DNA from: Spirometra erinaceieuropaei | Taxonomy: Eukaryota; Platyhelminthes; Cestoda; Diphyllobothriidea; Diphyllobothriidae | Length of the DNA stretch: 64,000 bases | Assembly: GCA_902702965.1 (NCBI GenBank) | Contig: CACRXP010000033.1 | Coordinates: 1,750,430 to 1,814,429 of the forward strand | Direction: 5' to 3' | Shown here: positions 38,851 through 49,295 of the stretch, one piece after another | Layout: the number at the start of each line of letters is the position of its first letter | How positions within the stretch are numbered: the first letter of the stretch is position 1 | Program-made: the position numbers and the translations under genes | The notes under the pieces: generated by a model | Database searches by the model: none | What the model was told of the DNA's origin: nothing | The model's input: only the letters and a program-made list of their open reading frames with translations

Positions 38851-40793
38851 TAAGTAAAAGTTTGCGAATTTCCGAGTTCAGTCGAAATATCATTGATGTA
38901 CAGAAGGAAGAGTAGCGGACCCAGGACCGTGCCTTGAAGTACGCCACTCGTGATCGAGTGGGATGTCGAGTAGCTATTACCGACCATGACTTTCTGATAT
39001 CGGTTGGACAGATAGGACCTGATGAAGTCGAATAGAGGCGGCCGGATGCCGAGAGCTTCCAATTTTACTAAAAGACGTCTATGGGGCACCTTGTCAAAGG
39101 CTTTGCTAAGATCAAAGTAAATAACAACCACTGACTGCCGCTCATTACGAAGAGAAGTGATTAGATAAAGGAAAGCCAAGTGGCATGTTTCGCAGGATCG
39201 TTCAGGTAAAAACCCATGCTGACTAGAGCTCAGAAGCCGATTACCTAGACAGAAGTCAAGAATTTCATTGAAAATAATCCTTTCAAGAAGTTTTGCTTGA
39301 GACGACGTTTTGTGCACACCCCGATAGTTATTAACATCGGACCGAGATCCTGACTTGAAAACGGGAATGATAATTGACGTTTTCCATGTGTCAGGAAAGA
39401 ATCCTTTTGAAATATCAACGGAGAATAAATGACTAAGCAAAATGGGAAAGTCGGACGCTTGTTTAATATTCGAATTCGGAATCCCGTCCGTTCCTGAGCA
39501 GTGTGAGTATTTCAAACGGCTTATGTGTTTCCTAATGAGATCTGAGGAGACACCAATTGTACTAAGTGTCCTATCTGAAAGTGATCGAAAGAAAGGGACC
39601 GGTTCGGACTGGGTAGCAGGGTGTTTTGCAAAGAAAGCACTTAACAACTCCGCCTTGTCAGTGTCATCGGTGAGGAAGACTTTGTTATCATTTAGCATGG
39701 GTGGAAGTTCATGACCACGCTTAGAGGAGGACCGATGACGGAAGATGTAAGCGACGGATTTGCCAGGGTTCGAACCACTGAGAGCCATTGATTCTCTTTG
39801 CCTGTTGCGCACATGGCGCATCCTTGAGGCCGTCACAAATATCTCTGTGATTCTAAGATGAACTGATAAGGAACTAGTGGATAGGTCACGCAGTTGTCGC
39901 CTCAACATTTTTAGTCTGTTCTGAAGAAAATGAGGAACAAGGGAATCGGAAGAATTAGGCTTGAGATATCTACGCGGCACAAAGTCTAGAATGTCCTTGG
40001 AAACATTGGACATGACATCACGAAGAATGGTTAAATCGCTTCAAGTGAGGAAGCCACACCAATCCAAGGATCTCATATAGTTATTTATTAAGTCGCTATC
40101 TACGCAGTCGTAGTTCATGAAAGTCTGAACGGCGCTTGTCTTTTTTGAAAAGGCAAGCGGTAGGCAACAATGAATTAATACGTGGTCAGTGTCAAAGAGG
40201 TCCTTTTTTAAAGCAACAGAGAGAGGAGCAATGTCATTGGTAAAGATTAGATCTAAAATATGATTATCTCTTTTTGGAGAGCGCACCAGTTGGGACCAAT
40301 TAGAAAAATTGACAATATTTTGAAAGGGCTGGAATCTGGGTGGGCGGCTATTGGAAACCCAGTCAATTTCAGGAAGGTTAAAATCCCCAGTGATTATTTT
40401 AACATCAAAAGCTGCTTCCGAAATTAATTTAAAGATTTCACAGAGTTGTGAGTCATCACTGGCTAAAGAATTAGGGGGATTGTAGATACAGCCAATAATT
40501 GCCTTTCTTTGCGGCGAGAGAATAACAGATGCAAAGCAGAAGTTTCCCGTGAATGAGTAAACATCCAGGTAATAGGGAGAGTGCTTTAGGTAGGATTTAA
40601 GATAAAGAAGACAACCGCCCCCACGCCTAGTCGTGCGGTCTTGGCGGTAAAAATCGAAGTCATCTATGAGAAGGGCAGAGTCAGGAATTAGAGAATGTGT
40701 CCAAGATTCTGTTACACATATAATATCAGGCGTCATTTCCAGAGCAATGGCTCTGATTTGGGCCATCTTGTTTATAACAGACCTGGCATTCAA
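38851..40793 (-). pseudogene. LINE B ORF2: APE endonuclease plus reverse transcriptase, one nonsense codon, 3' end missing
   Basis: 40,793-40,044 is the endonuclease: NARSVINKM, VTESW, YRQDRTTRRGGGCLLYLK, GCIYNPPN, ITGDFNLPEIDW and DHVLIH, the expected APE metal and catalytic motifs. A TGA at 40,041-40,043 interrupts it after DWCGFLT; the same frame then continues from 40,040 through the linker and RT ([34 protein letters not shown]). The frame loses homology at about 38,851, just at TYA of the Y-A-D-D box. The single stop lies where family B copy 1 reads Ser. Confidence 0.88.
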
Positions 40794-40843
40794 TAATATA
40801 ATATCTAATGTGTTTCGAACGGCAATGCTATGTTCGACGGTAT

Positions 40844-41803
40844 TTAAAAAAAAAATGGAGGCGGATATGTAAGCTGCGAATTAATGACACTTGGAGAATA
40901 AGTACCAGTTAATTTAGAGTTATTGACGTACGGGGAGTCAGCAAGAGAAGGCTGAGTATGAGACCTAAAGGAGGTGGGGATATAGTTTTCAAACATTGGA
41001 ATGCTAGGGGAGTTAGAACATGGATAGACTTGTTGGTAGTTAAATAATGGAGGAAGGGGAGGAGGAGGAGGGAGGCTAGAAGGAAAGTAGGGGCTAATGG
41101 GTGGGGGTAGGCCACTAAAAGTATGAAATGGTGGGAAACCAGGTCTAGATTGGAAGTCAAAGGAGATAGGCTGACGTACCTGAGAGCAATTGGCCTTAAG
41201 TGGTGGGAATCGTGAAATAGGTTGGGGCATGAATGATTTAGGGCAATTCATGTATGAATTATTTGCTGGATATATAGTAGGGCTTTGATAAGTAATCGGT
41301 ACGCAGGACAGAGAATTATTCGGGGATATAATTGGAGCTGCGGGGTTTGTAGACATGCTGGGCTGAACAGACTTGTTAGATCTAAGAGAAGGCGTCGTAC
41401 CCCTAAACGGAACTGTACTACCTATCTGTTGGGTCGGAGTCTGATTCAATTTTCGAGTCTCACCGTTCTGACGCCAAGCCACTGGTGACTTAGCTGTAGA
41501 CCTTACAGCACCCAGTTGGACAATAGAAGTTATCTGTCTAGCTGATGTAGACGGATTTTTATGTGTCTCAGCGGGACTATCCGGAGGATACGAAACTACA
41601 AATGGTGCTGCTGTTGCAAGTTTAGGGGCAGGCAAATGCGTCAAGTGCCTTGAGTGGGATGGAGAGGTAGGAGAAAGAGGAAGGAGGGAGTCAGATGTCG
41701 CAGGAGTAGGAGAAGCTGAAACCTTACGGCCACTTGTATTACGACCGAGTTGGGGAGCATTAGACTGAGAAGCAGTAGGTTTACGTGAGAATAGAGACCC
41801 CAT
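40844..41803 (-). CDS. LINE B ORF1 protein, Pro/Ser-rich, 319 aa
   Basis: The frame is open over its whole length and rich in Pro, Ser and Thr, ending in a PPPLPP-type stretch and FFF. CR1-type ORF1 proteins bind RNA, but no zinc knuckle, RRM or esterase domain is visible here. It probably lacks its N-terminus: related ORF1 pieces at 51,304-51,630 and 51,840-52,540 show an extra upstream region, and the ATG here sits exactly at the junction with the LINE C tail. Confidence 0.65.
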   Translation of the reverse strand: MGSLFSRKPTASQSNAPQLGRNTSGRKVSASPTPATSDSLLPLSPTSPSHSRHLTHLPAPKLATAAPFVVSYPPDSPAETHKNPSTSARQITSIVQLGAVRSTAKSPVAWRQNGETRKLNQTPTQQIGSTVPFRGTTPSLRSNKSVQPSMSTNPAAPIISPNNSLSCVPITYQSPTIYPANNSYMNCPKSFMPQPISRFPPLKANCSQVRQPISFDFQSRPGFPPFHTFSGLPPPISPYFPSSLPPPPPLPPLFNYQQVYPCSNSPSIPMFENYIPTSFRSHTQPSLADSPYVNNSKLTGTYSPSVINSQLTYPPPFFF

Positions 41804-41830
41804 TCAATTCAATTCAATTATTTTATTAAA

Positions 41831-41844
41831 GACCCGTCGGGGTC
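41831..41844 (-). promoter_or_regulatory. 3'-terminal hairpin of LINE family C
   Basis: GACCC and GGGTC pair around a four-base loop, followed by AATAAAA and AATTG tail repeats. The plus-strand copies at 33,892-33,905 and 45,258-45,271 and the minus copy at 15,685-15,698 share it. A role in reverse transcriptase recognition is inferred from other CR1/L2 elements. Confidence 0.55.
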
Positions 41845-42239
41845 CCATCAAAGCAAGTAAAAATAAATTTACATGCAAATTTTAGACGATGTAGGCAAAA
41901 TCTGCACAATGTGCAACGCATAGTTTTTGAGATTAGAAGTCCGTTAAGCAAAATGAAAATGAAAAAAACGAGGGGTGAAAAAAAACTCCAAAGCAAATTT
42001 TAAAAATGATTGTAGTAATTTAACAGGAGAAAAAAAACCCCTCGGAAAAATAGCATCAGAAAAAAACAGGGAGGACTGGCCTGCATGTGGTGGTACAAAA
42101 TGGAATATAGTCCGACATCAACATGGCCGAAATAAATGTCAGCTGTATATGGCATTGTGTAACGGATTTCATAAAATGGTACGTAGGCGGGTCGGTCAGG
42201 ACTGGCCTGTATCGCCTTGAATAAGAAAAATAATTGGCG

Positions 42240-42905
42240 AAATTGAAAACCAGTCTCAAGCCGATAGGAACCCAGATGCGGTCAGTTTCATTCAACCGAG
42301 TCCATCCGAACATGTGGGGAGATGCGACCAGACTACTAGTATATGGCGAATATAGAAGGCTTTGTCAAGACCGCAGATGGAGCGCATTCTGTAAGGGCAT
42401 GATGACAACCTGTCACGAGGCGACAAGAACCCAGATGCGGTCGGTTTCATTCAACCGAGTCCATCCGAACATGGGTGGAACATGGGGGGAAGGGAGATGC
42501 GACCAGACTACTAGTATATGGCGAATATAGAAGACTTTGTCAAGACCGCCGATGGAGCGCATTCAGTAAGGGCACGATGCCAACCAGTCTCGAGGCGACA
42601 GGAACCCAGATGCGGTCTGTTACACTCATCAGAGTCCATCCGAGGATAGGGCAAAGGAGATGCGACCAGATTACTAGTATATGGCTAATATAGAAGGATT
42701 CGCCAAGAGCATCGATGGAGCGCATTCAGTGAGGGCATCATGAAGATCAGTCTCGAGGCAATAGGAACCCAGATGCGGTCGATTACATTCATCCGAGTCC
42801 AACCGAGGATGGGGGAAGGGAGATGCGACCAAAAACTAGTATATGGCGAATACAGAAGGTTTCGCCAAGAGCGTCGATGGCGCGCATTCTGTGAGGGCAC
42901 GATGC
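42240..42905 (+). repeat. Tandem repeat, about four units of 160-175 bp, in LINE C 3' UTR
   Basis: The phrase ACCCAGATGCGGTC recurs near 42,269, 42,430, 42,605 and 42,767. Each is followed by CATCCGA..., GATGCGACCA, ACTAGTATATGG and GGAGCGCATTC or a close form. Unit lengths differ through small indels. The open frames across it are by-products of the repeat. Confidence 0.85.
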
Positions 42906-43210
42906 ATGAACTAAAAAATTGGAATAATTAACATTTCTGGTGAGTGATCTTAGGTAGCGAGACTACTCATAAAGAAAGGAAACGTGAACAGATACGGAAA
43001 TTTAATAGCGGCATGCTAAATTCCCGGTGGCCCTTTCTCAGTGTCATAGAAAAAGTTGTCTGGGAAGAATGAGGAAAATAAAAGTTTGATCGAGTCAGTA
43101 TTCAGATAAAGGCGTAGCCTTCTCTTAAAGGTGTGTAGATTTTCTGAAGATCTTATATTTATTGGAAGGTTATTCCAGAGGAAAGTATACCTGGAAGCGA
43201 AAAAAAGGGA

Positions 43211-44086
43211 NNNNNNNNNNNNNNNNNNNNNNNNNNNNNNNNNNNNNNNNNNNNNNNNNNNNNNNNNNNNNNNNNNNNNNNNNNNNNNNNNNNNNNNNNN
43301 NNNNNNNNNNNNNNNNNNNNNNNNNNNNNNNNNNNNNNNNNNNNNNNNNNNNNNNNNNNNNNNNNNNNNNNNNNNNNNNNNNNNNNNNNNNNNNNNNNNN
43401 NNNNNNNNNNNNNNNNNNNNNNNNNNNNNNNNNNNNNNNNNNNNNNNNNNNNNNNNNNNNNNNNNNNNNNNNNNNNNNNNNNNNNNNNNNNNNNNNNNNN
43501 NNNNNNNNNNNNNNNNNNNNNNNNNNNNNNNNNNNNNNNNNNNNNNNNNNNNNNNNNNNNNNNNNNNNNNNNNNNNNNNNNNNNNNNNNNNNNNNNNNNN
43601 NNNNNNNNNNNNNNNNNNNNNNNNNNNNNNNNNNNNNNNNNNNNNNNNNNNNNNNNNNNNNNNNNNNNNNNNNNNNNNNNNNNNNNNNNNNNNNNNNNNN
43701 NNNNNNNNNNNNNNNNNNNNNNNNNNNNNNNNNNNNNNNNNNNNNNNNNNNNNNNNNNNNNNNNNNNNNNNNNNNNNNNNNNNNNNNNNNNNNNNNNNNN
43801 NNNNNNNNNNNNNNNNNNNNNNNNNNNNNNNNNNNNNNNNNNNNNNNNNNNNNNNNNNNNNNNNNNNNNNNNNNNNNNNNNNNNNNNNNNNNNNNNNNNN
43901 NNNNNNNNNNNNNNNNNNNNNNNNNNNNNNNNNNNNNNNNNNNNNNNNNNNNNNNNNNNNNNNNNNNNNNNNNNNNNNNNNNNNNNNNNNNNNNNNNNNN
44001 NNNNNNNNNNNNNNNNNNNNNNNNNNNNNNNNNNNNNNNNNNNNNNNNNNNNNNNNNNNNNNNNNNNNNNNNNNNNNNNNNNNNNN
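43211..44086. other. Assembly gap (876 N)
   Basis: The run of N falls within the RT of LINE C. It probably reflects repeat collapse during assembly; its true size is unknown. Confidence 0.98.
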
Positions 44087-44535
44087 ATCTCTTAGTTGTT
44101 TTATCAAAGAGTTTGGGATATTGTCCGTACCTACTGAGTGAGAGTTAGGAAGATGACTTATCAGTTTTTGAATACATTCAGGAGAAAAATTAATGAAACT
44201 AAGAGAAGCATCAGACAACGAAGGAATTGAAGGGATCGGATCAGTTTCAATGGTGAAATGCTTGGCAAAGAACGAATTTAAAATTTCTGCTTTTCCTGAC
44301 TCCTCTGTAATGAAGGCATCACTTACGCTCCATAGGAGTGAGATCATGACAAAGGAAAATTTTTGCCTTCTCTAGGTACGCAGTGACACGCTCTCGATGA
44401 GTAAAGATCGTGTCTACTTCGATTGATGAAAACAATTTGACTAAGATGGGTGGATTTGTACTACGGGAGGACAAGCGTTTGGCATCAGCTATTTTATAGT
44501 TGAAACCACATGAATACAGGAAACTGGTCGCAACA

Positions 44536-44952
44536 TCAATTGGCCGAGCAGATCGAGGAACATTTTTTTAGCAGGAAGTTGTAAGAACGCTTCTGTCTAT
44601 CACTAGATTCACTGGCCATCAGGTGAACAAGTGAATCGAGACGCCTACATTCTTCAGAGGGAATATCGGAGATGTTCCCGTCGAATAAATGTCCAAGAAT
44701 TGTCAGCATGGAGCCAAACTTTAGCATAAAGTCATTGCAGTGGTCAAGTGCAGACAGATTAAGCTGCCGACCAATTACAACGGGTGACGACTGACTAGTA
44801 ATATCACCTGACTTAGATTTAGGTAAAGCTTCTGACTTACGTTTAGTTAGGGCATGTTTACTTACAAGAGCCGAGAGCTTACGTCGACCAGTGACTTTTG
44901 GTCTCATCTTGTCTCGAGGCAATTTGTGATTAAGAGGACTTCTGGCAGACAA
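44536..44952 (-). pseudogene. LINE C ORF1, N-terminal part
   Basis: The minus frame (138 aa) has a basic N-terminus and then DHCNDFMLKFGSMLTILGHL and KRSYNFLLKKC. The same words, degraded, occur at 52,490-52,380 and 51,905-51,860. In LINE D ORF1 an equivalent R-K-H-N-F-V-L-R segment occurs. The frame ends early, without the Pro-rich second half. Confidence 0.65.
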
Positions 44953-45184
44953 GTTGACTGAATTTCAGCTAGGGGCTAACGATGTAAAAATAAATTACAA
45001 CAGTTTGAGGGAAATCGGATGCACAAAATGAGAACTGCAGAGTGCGATTAATGAACAACGGGCATAGACTAGCAAAACTCGAAAGGAGATGGCAGCGGGC
45101 AGTTCTTAGAGAAAAGGTCTGTATTTAAGGAAATTCAAACAAAAAAACAGGTACTAAAATCGTTAGAAAACTAGGAAACTAGGA

Positions 45185-45298
45185 ATTGCATTTTGTAAAG
45201 ATTCGGCCTACCTCATCTAAAACTCGCATGCAAATTTATTTTAACTTGCTTTGATGGGACCCCGACGGGTCTTTAGTAAAAATTATCTATCTATCTTC
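45185..45298 (+). mobile_element. LINE family C 3' end, short 5'-truncated copy with (TATC)n tail
   Basis: The 110 bases match 33,820-33,930 almost perfectly, including the hairpin at 45,258-45,271. The tail ends exactly where the RTE-like element E begins on the other strand. Confidence 0.75.
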
Positions 45299-48200
45299 CC
45301 AGTTGGTCTGGTTGATTTGCAGGCGCTTCAGGGAGGACTTCAGGGTGCCCTTGTAACGGCAAATTTGGCCTCCTTGACGACGAGAACCCGTCGCGACGTC
45401 TCCGTTGAAGAGTCGTTTGGGTAGTCGCTCGTCGTCCATGCGCACCAGGTGGCCGCTCCAGCGTAGCTGCATTTGTATCAACATGGAGAAGATGCTTAGG
45501 ATTCCCGTCCGGTCCAGCAAATCGGTGTCGGGGATGCGGTCCTGCAAGTTCAGCCTCAGGATGCGACGGAGACAACTGAGGTGGAAGTGGTTCAGTCGAC
45601 GTGCCTGCCTCGTGTACACCGTCCACGTTTCTGCTCCGTACAGTAACGTCGGCAGGATGACGGCCTTGTACATCTTCAACTTTGTGCTCAGTTGGAGACC
45701 GTGGCGATTCCAAACTGTGCTTTGGAGGCGTCCGAAGGCTTGACTGGCTTTCGAGATTCGGTTGGCGACTTCGTCATCGATCTTTATGTTGCGAAATAGG
45801 GTACTTTCCAGGTACGGGTAGTTCTCTACCATTTGCAGTCGGGTCCCATTCACGTTGATTTGCGGCGCGTTGGGGGCTGTGGCTGAGTTGGGCGGAGGTT
45901 GGTGCATCACCACCGTCTTCTGCGTATTAATGATCAGACCGAATTTCTCGCAGGCGCGGAGATCAGGTTCATGCTCCGTTGAATCTCCGCTTCGAAGGTG
46001 GTGTTCAGGGCGCAGTCGTCGGCGAAGAGGAGTTCGTGCACGTTGGCTGTGGATACGCGCGCTTGGAAGTTCACGCGCCGTTGATTCAGGAGATGACCGT
46101 CCGTTCTGTAGGCGATGCGGATTCCAGGGCGTTCGTCGCGGTAGGCGTCCATCAGCATGGCAGAGAACATACGACTGAAGAGGATTGGTGCCAGCACGCA
46201 TCCCTGCTTCACTCCGTTGGTCACTGCGAATGCCTCTGAGACAGCTCCGTTGTCCGTGACTCTCGCTATCATACCGTCGTGCAGCTGCCGCACCATCTGA
46301 GTGAATCGCTCCGGACAGCCGAATTTCTGCATGATCTTCCACAGTCCTTCACGATTCACCGTGTCGATGGCTTTCGTCAGGTCCACGAAGGTAGAGTATA
46401 GGTGGGTCCGCATCTCCTGGCACTTCTCCTGTAGTTGGCGGGCGGCGAAGATCATATCCGTGGTCCCACGATGACGACGGAAGCTGCGTTGGCTTTCCGG
46501 TAGAAGGCCCCGTTCCAGATGGTTATTGAGGCGGTTGAGAAGGATGCGAGCGAAGATCTTCCCGGTGATGTTCAGCAAGGAGATGCCACTGTGATTGTCA
46601 CAGACTTGGCGGTTCCCCTTTCGCTTGTACAGATGCACGATTGTTGCGTCCTTGAAATCTTGCGGGACTTCGCCTTGACGCCACATCTCCTGGAAGAGCG
46701 CAGTCAAGTGATCCATTAGTTGGGGACCTCCGTGCTTGTAGACCTCAGCAAGGATCGCGTCCGATCCGGGTGCTTTCCCGCTGGAGAGCTGCTGTACGGC
46801 CCTGATGGTTTCCTGGAGAAATGGCGGGAGGACGAGGTCTGCGTTGGTCTCCACTTGCGGCAAACGCTCGATTGCGGTGTCAGAGATGACGGAGGGGCGG
46901 TTGAGGACGCCTCGGAAATGCTCGGCCCATCGCTGCAGGATTTGCGTCTTCTCAGTCAGGAGAGTACTGCCGTCGGCGCTGAGCAGAGGAGCAGTGTCTT
47001 TCGTCGGCGGACCGTAGACGGCTTTGATCGCAGAGAAGTTCTTCCATTCGTTGCGGCCCGCGTAGCCTTGGATCTCCTCAGCTTTGCGAGCAGTCCAGGC
47101 GTCCTGCATCTCGCGCAGTCGTTGCTGAAGCTGGCGGCCACTGCGGTAGAAGACACCTTTGTTGTCCTCAGTGGGGTGATCTACGTAGGCTTCATGTAGG
47201 CGGTTCTTCTCAGCAAGCAGATTTCTGATGGCGGCGTCGTTTTCATCGAACCAGTCCTGGTGTTGGCGGAGAGCGCGACCGAGGACGGCGAGCGCCGTCG
47301 CCTGGACCCTGTCTCGAAGTTGACGCCAGCGGTTCTCCACGGAGGCGTTCTCGGCAGCGGCGGCGTCGTCGGCGGCAGCGATAGGAAGGTTGTCTAGCCG
47401 TTGAGCTAGCTCATTGCTGAAATGGAGATGGTGAGCGGGCAAAGACATCAAGGCAACATTCACCTTACCTGGGGGGCGCTTACCCTGTGGTCGCCTGCGA
47501 GGTTGTAGACGAATACGCAACTTCGAGATGACGGGGCGATGGTCGGTCCACCCGTCAGCACCCGCGATCGCTTTCTTCACCAGTACGTCCGGCTGATCTC
47601 GCCTCCGGACGAGGACATAAACCAGCAGGTGCCACTGACGCGACCGAGGATGCCTCCAGGTGGCCTTCTCTCGCTCCGGCAGACAGAAGAACGTGTTCGT
47701 CAGGATGAGGCGGTGTTCTGCGCAGGTGCGGAGCAGCAGCAGGCCGTTGTCGTTGGGGCCGCGGAGACCTTGGGGGCCCAGCACTCCTTTCCAGGCAGTA
47801 TCGTCTGTGCCGACGCGGGCGTTGAAGTCACCAAGGACAATCAACTTGTCCGCCTTCGGCACCGTCGCCAAGAGGGCGTTCAGGCCCTCGTAGAATTTGT
47901 CTCTTGCGGCGGCGTCGGGGCTGCTCCTCGGCGGAGCGTAGGCGCTGATGATGGTGGCGAATTTGCCCCCACTCCAGAGAGGCAGACGGAGGCTCATCAG
48001 GCGATCGTTGATTCCCTTTGGCAAACAGGGTAGTCGTCCCACGATGACATTCCGGAAAGCGAAGGCAACACCCGCGTCTCGTCGCTCTGCCTTGGGCCGA
48101 CCACTCCAGAAGAAGGTGTAACCGGCACCCACCTCTTCCAGTTGGCCTTGTTCGGAGAATCGGGTCTCGCTGAGTGCGGCGATGTCCACCTTGCAGCGCG

Positions 48201-48303
48201 CCAGTTCTCGTGCCACTAGCGCCGTTCTCCGTTCCGGTCGGTTGCTCCTCGGATTGTCTAAAAGGGAACGAACATTCCAGGCTGCCAGAGTAAGCGGACT
48301 CAC
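45287..48303 (-). mobile_element. RTE-like LINE, element E
   Basis: One long coding region for endonuclease and RT, GC-richer than its surroundings. It is unlike families B, C, D and F. The 3' end is lost at 45,287-45,298. RTE clade is the best guess from the motif style and short element; a CR1 relative is less likely. Confidence 0.85.
45287..48303 (-). pseudogene. Element E ORF2: endonuclease/reverse transcriptase with one frameshift and missing C-terminus
   Basis: From 48,303 the frame is open for 789 codons: [44 protein letters not shown] and WTDHRPV (endonuclease), then [64 protein letters not shown] and LLFADDCAL (RT with intact F-A-D-D). It shifts frame near 45,960; the protein continues in another frame ([32 protein letters not shown]) to 45,287, where it is cut. 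K-A-I-D-T in place of the usual K-A-F-D-T is seen in the RT. Active-site residues look intact, so decay is recent. Confidence 0.88.
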
Positions 48304-48309
48304 CTTGCC

Positions 48310-49290
48310 AGTCTGGCAACTGCGGCGGCGAAAACTAGGAGGAGGAGAAGAAGAATAGGCTGGAAGAGGAAGAGAGTGGTTGTTGTTGTTGTTTCGGTTT
48401 TGGCTGTTTCGACCGTGTGCGTTTTGTCTGCGGCCACGCCAGCCTACAGACAGCGTGGTTCCCAGCGATCTTTAGGGCACCTTTTCTAGCCCCTCGCCCA
48501 TCGCGAGGGCAGGCAACGCATCCCTGAACAGGGCTGCCCGGTTATCCCAGACGGCCGCTGAACTCCACTATGGGCCACGACTTTTTGTTAGTGAGAGAAC
48601 GACCCGAATTAGCCTGGGACCTTGGTGGTGATGGTGATGAAGTTGTTGAGAGCATACAAGCAACAGAACGCTATGGGACTTACAGCTAGCTAGAGTGGAC
48701 AAGCAGGCGCATTCATAATTCAGAGACAAAAGTGAGAGGGCATCCTTCAAGATCAAGCATAGTGACACCTAGCTGTTAGCAGTGAGAGGCATTGACTGAC
48801 AGACAGACAGTCGCGGCAAGCATCAAGAGTTTCATCTAGATAATAACAGACAGACTAGCATATAGGTTCAGGCAACAAGAGCAGCGAACAAAACGGAACT
48901 TCAACAGACAAAAGGAGGAAATAAAGCAAATTCACTTACCTGAAGAAGAACTTACCTGGTGGCCTCCTGTGGTGGTCCAGGCAGAGCCTCGTCTCGACGG
49001 TGTCGACGCGAAGATCCATCCGGCCAGCGGAGTCCACAGTACCGCGTGTGCAGGTGCACGCACGGATACCCTCACCTGCTTTAGCCCGCCGGTCGAGACG
49101 GTTGCCCGGGGTGTGGCCGCTGAGCAGAGCCCAGCTATGTGGAGCCACAGGTGAGAGTTGGGTGCCAGCAAAGGGACGCTTGGCGTAGTCTCACCTGCAA
49201 GCAAGTGAGCGACCACTACGACCATCACGTGAACCCACCGCTGGACACCCCTACATCCCTACACCCATGTGTATGGAACGTGCCAGATAA
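48310..49290. other. Upstream region of element E, no ORF1 recognised
   Basis: 48,320-48,560 may be the 5' UTR of element E. A repeat phrase at 49,222-49,262 also occurs at 13,975-14,030. Short GC-rich open frames near 48,930-49,230 show no domain. Confidence 0.35.
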
Positions 49291-49295
49291 AGAAA

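Larger units (their letters stand above)
38851..41812 (-). mobile_element. LINE family B copy 2 (CR1-like), best-preserved copy, 3'-truncated
   Basis: ORF1, an APE-type endonuclease and RT follow one another on the minus strand. The 5' end abuts the AT tail of LINE C at about 41,812. The 3' end breaks off inside the RT catalytic Y-A-D-D box, which is unusual because LINE insertions normally lose the 5' end. Confidence 0.88.
41812..45180 (-). mobile_element. LINE family C (CR1-like), with tandem repeats in 3' UTR and an assembly gap
   Basis: In minus order: 5' UTR (45,180-44,955), ORF1 start (44,952-44,536), RT linker (44,347-44,087; EESGKAEILNSFFAKHF, HSVGTDNIPNSLIKQL), an 876-base gap, RT C-terminus (about 43,210-43,016; SLFFASRYTFLWNNLP, KGPPGI), then 3' UTR with a tandem repeat and terminal hairpin. 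The endonuclease is absent between ORF1 and linker, so there is an internal deletion or two abutting pieces. Confidence 0.8.

Noticed and set aside
42240..42905. CRISPR-like array
   Set aside because: Units are 160-175 bp and repeat throughout, without short repeats and unique spacers. The setting is eukaryotic.
42234..42931. Repetitive protein in the plus frames
   Set aside because: The frames shift between units and simply follow the tandem DNA repeat in a LINE 3' UTR.
43131..44148. Long open frames across 43,131-44,148
   Set aside because: They consist almost wholly of unknown bases from the assembly gap.
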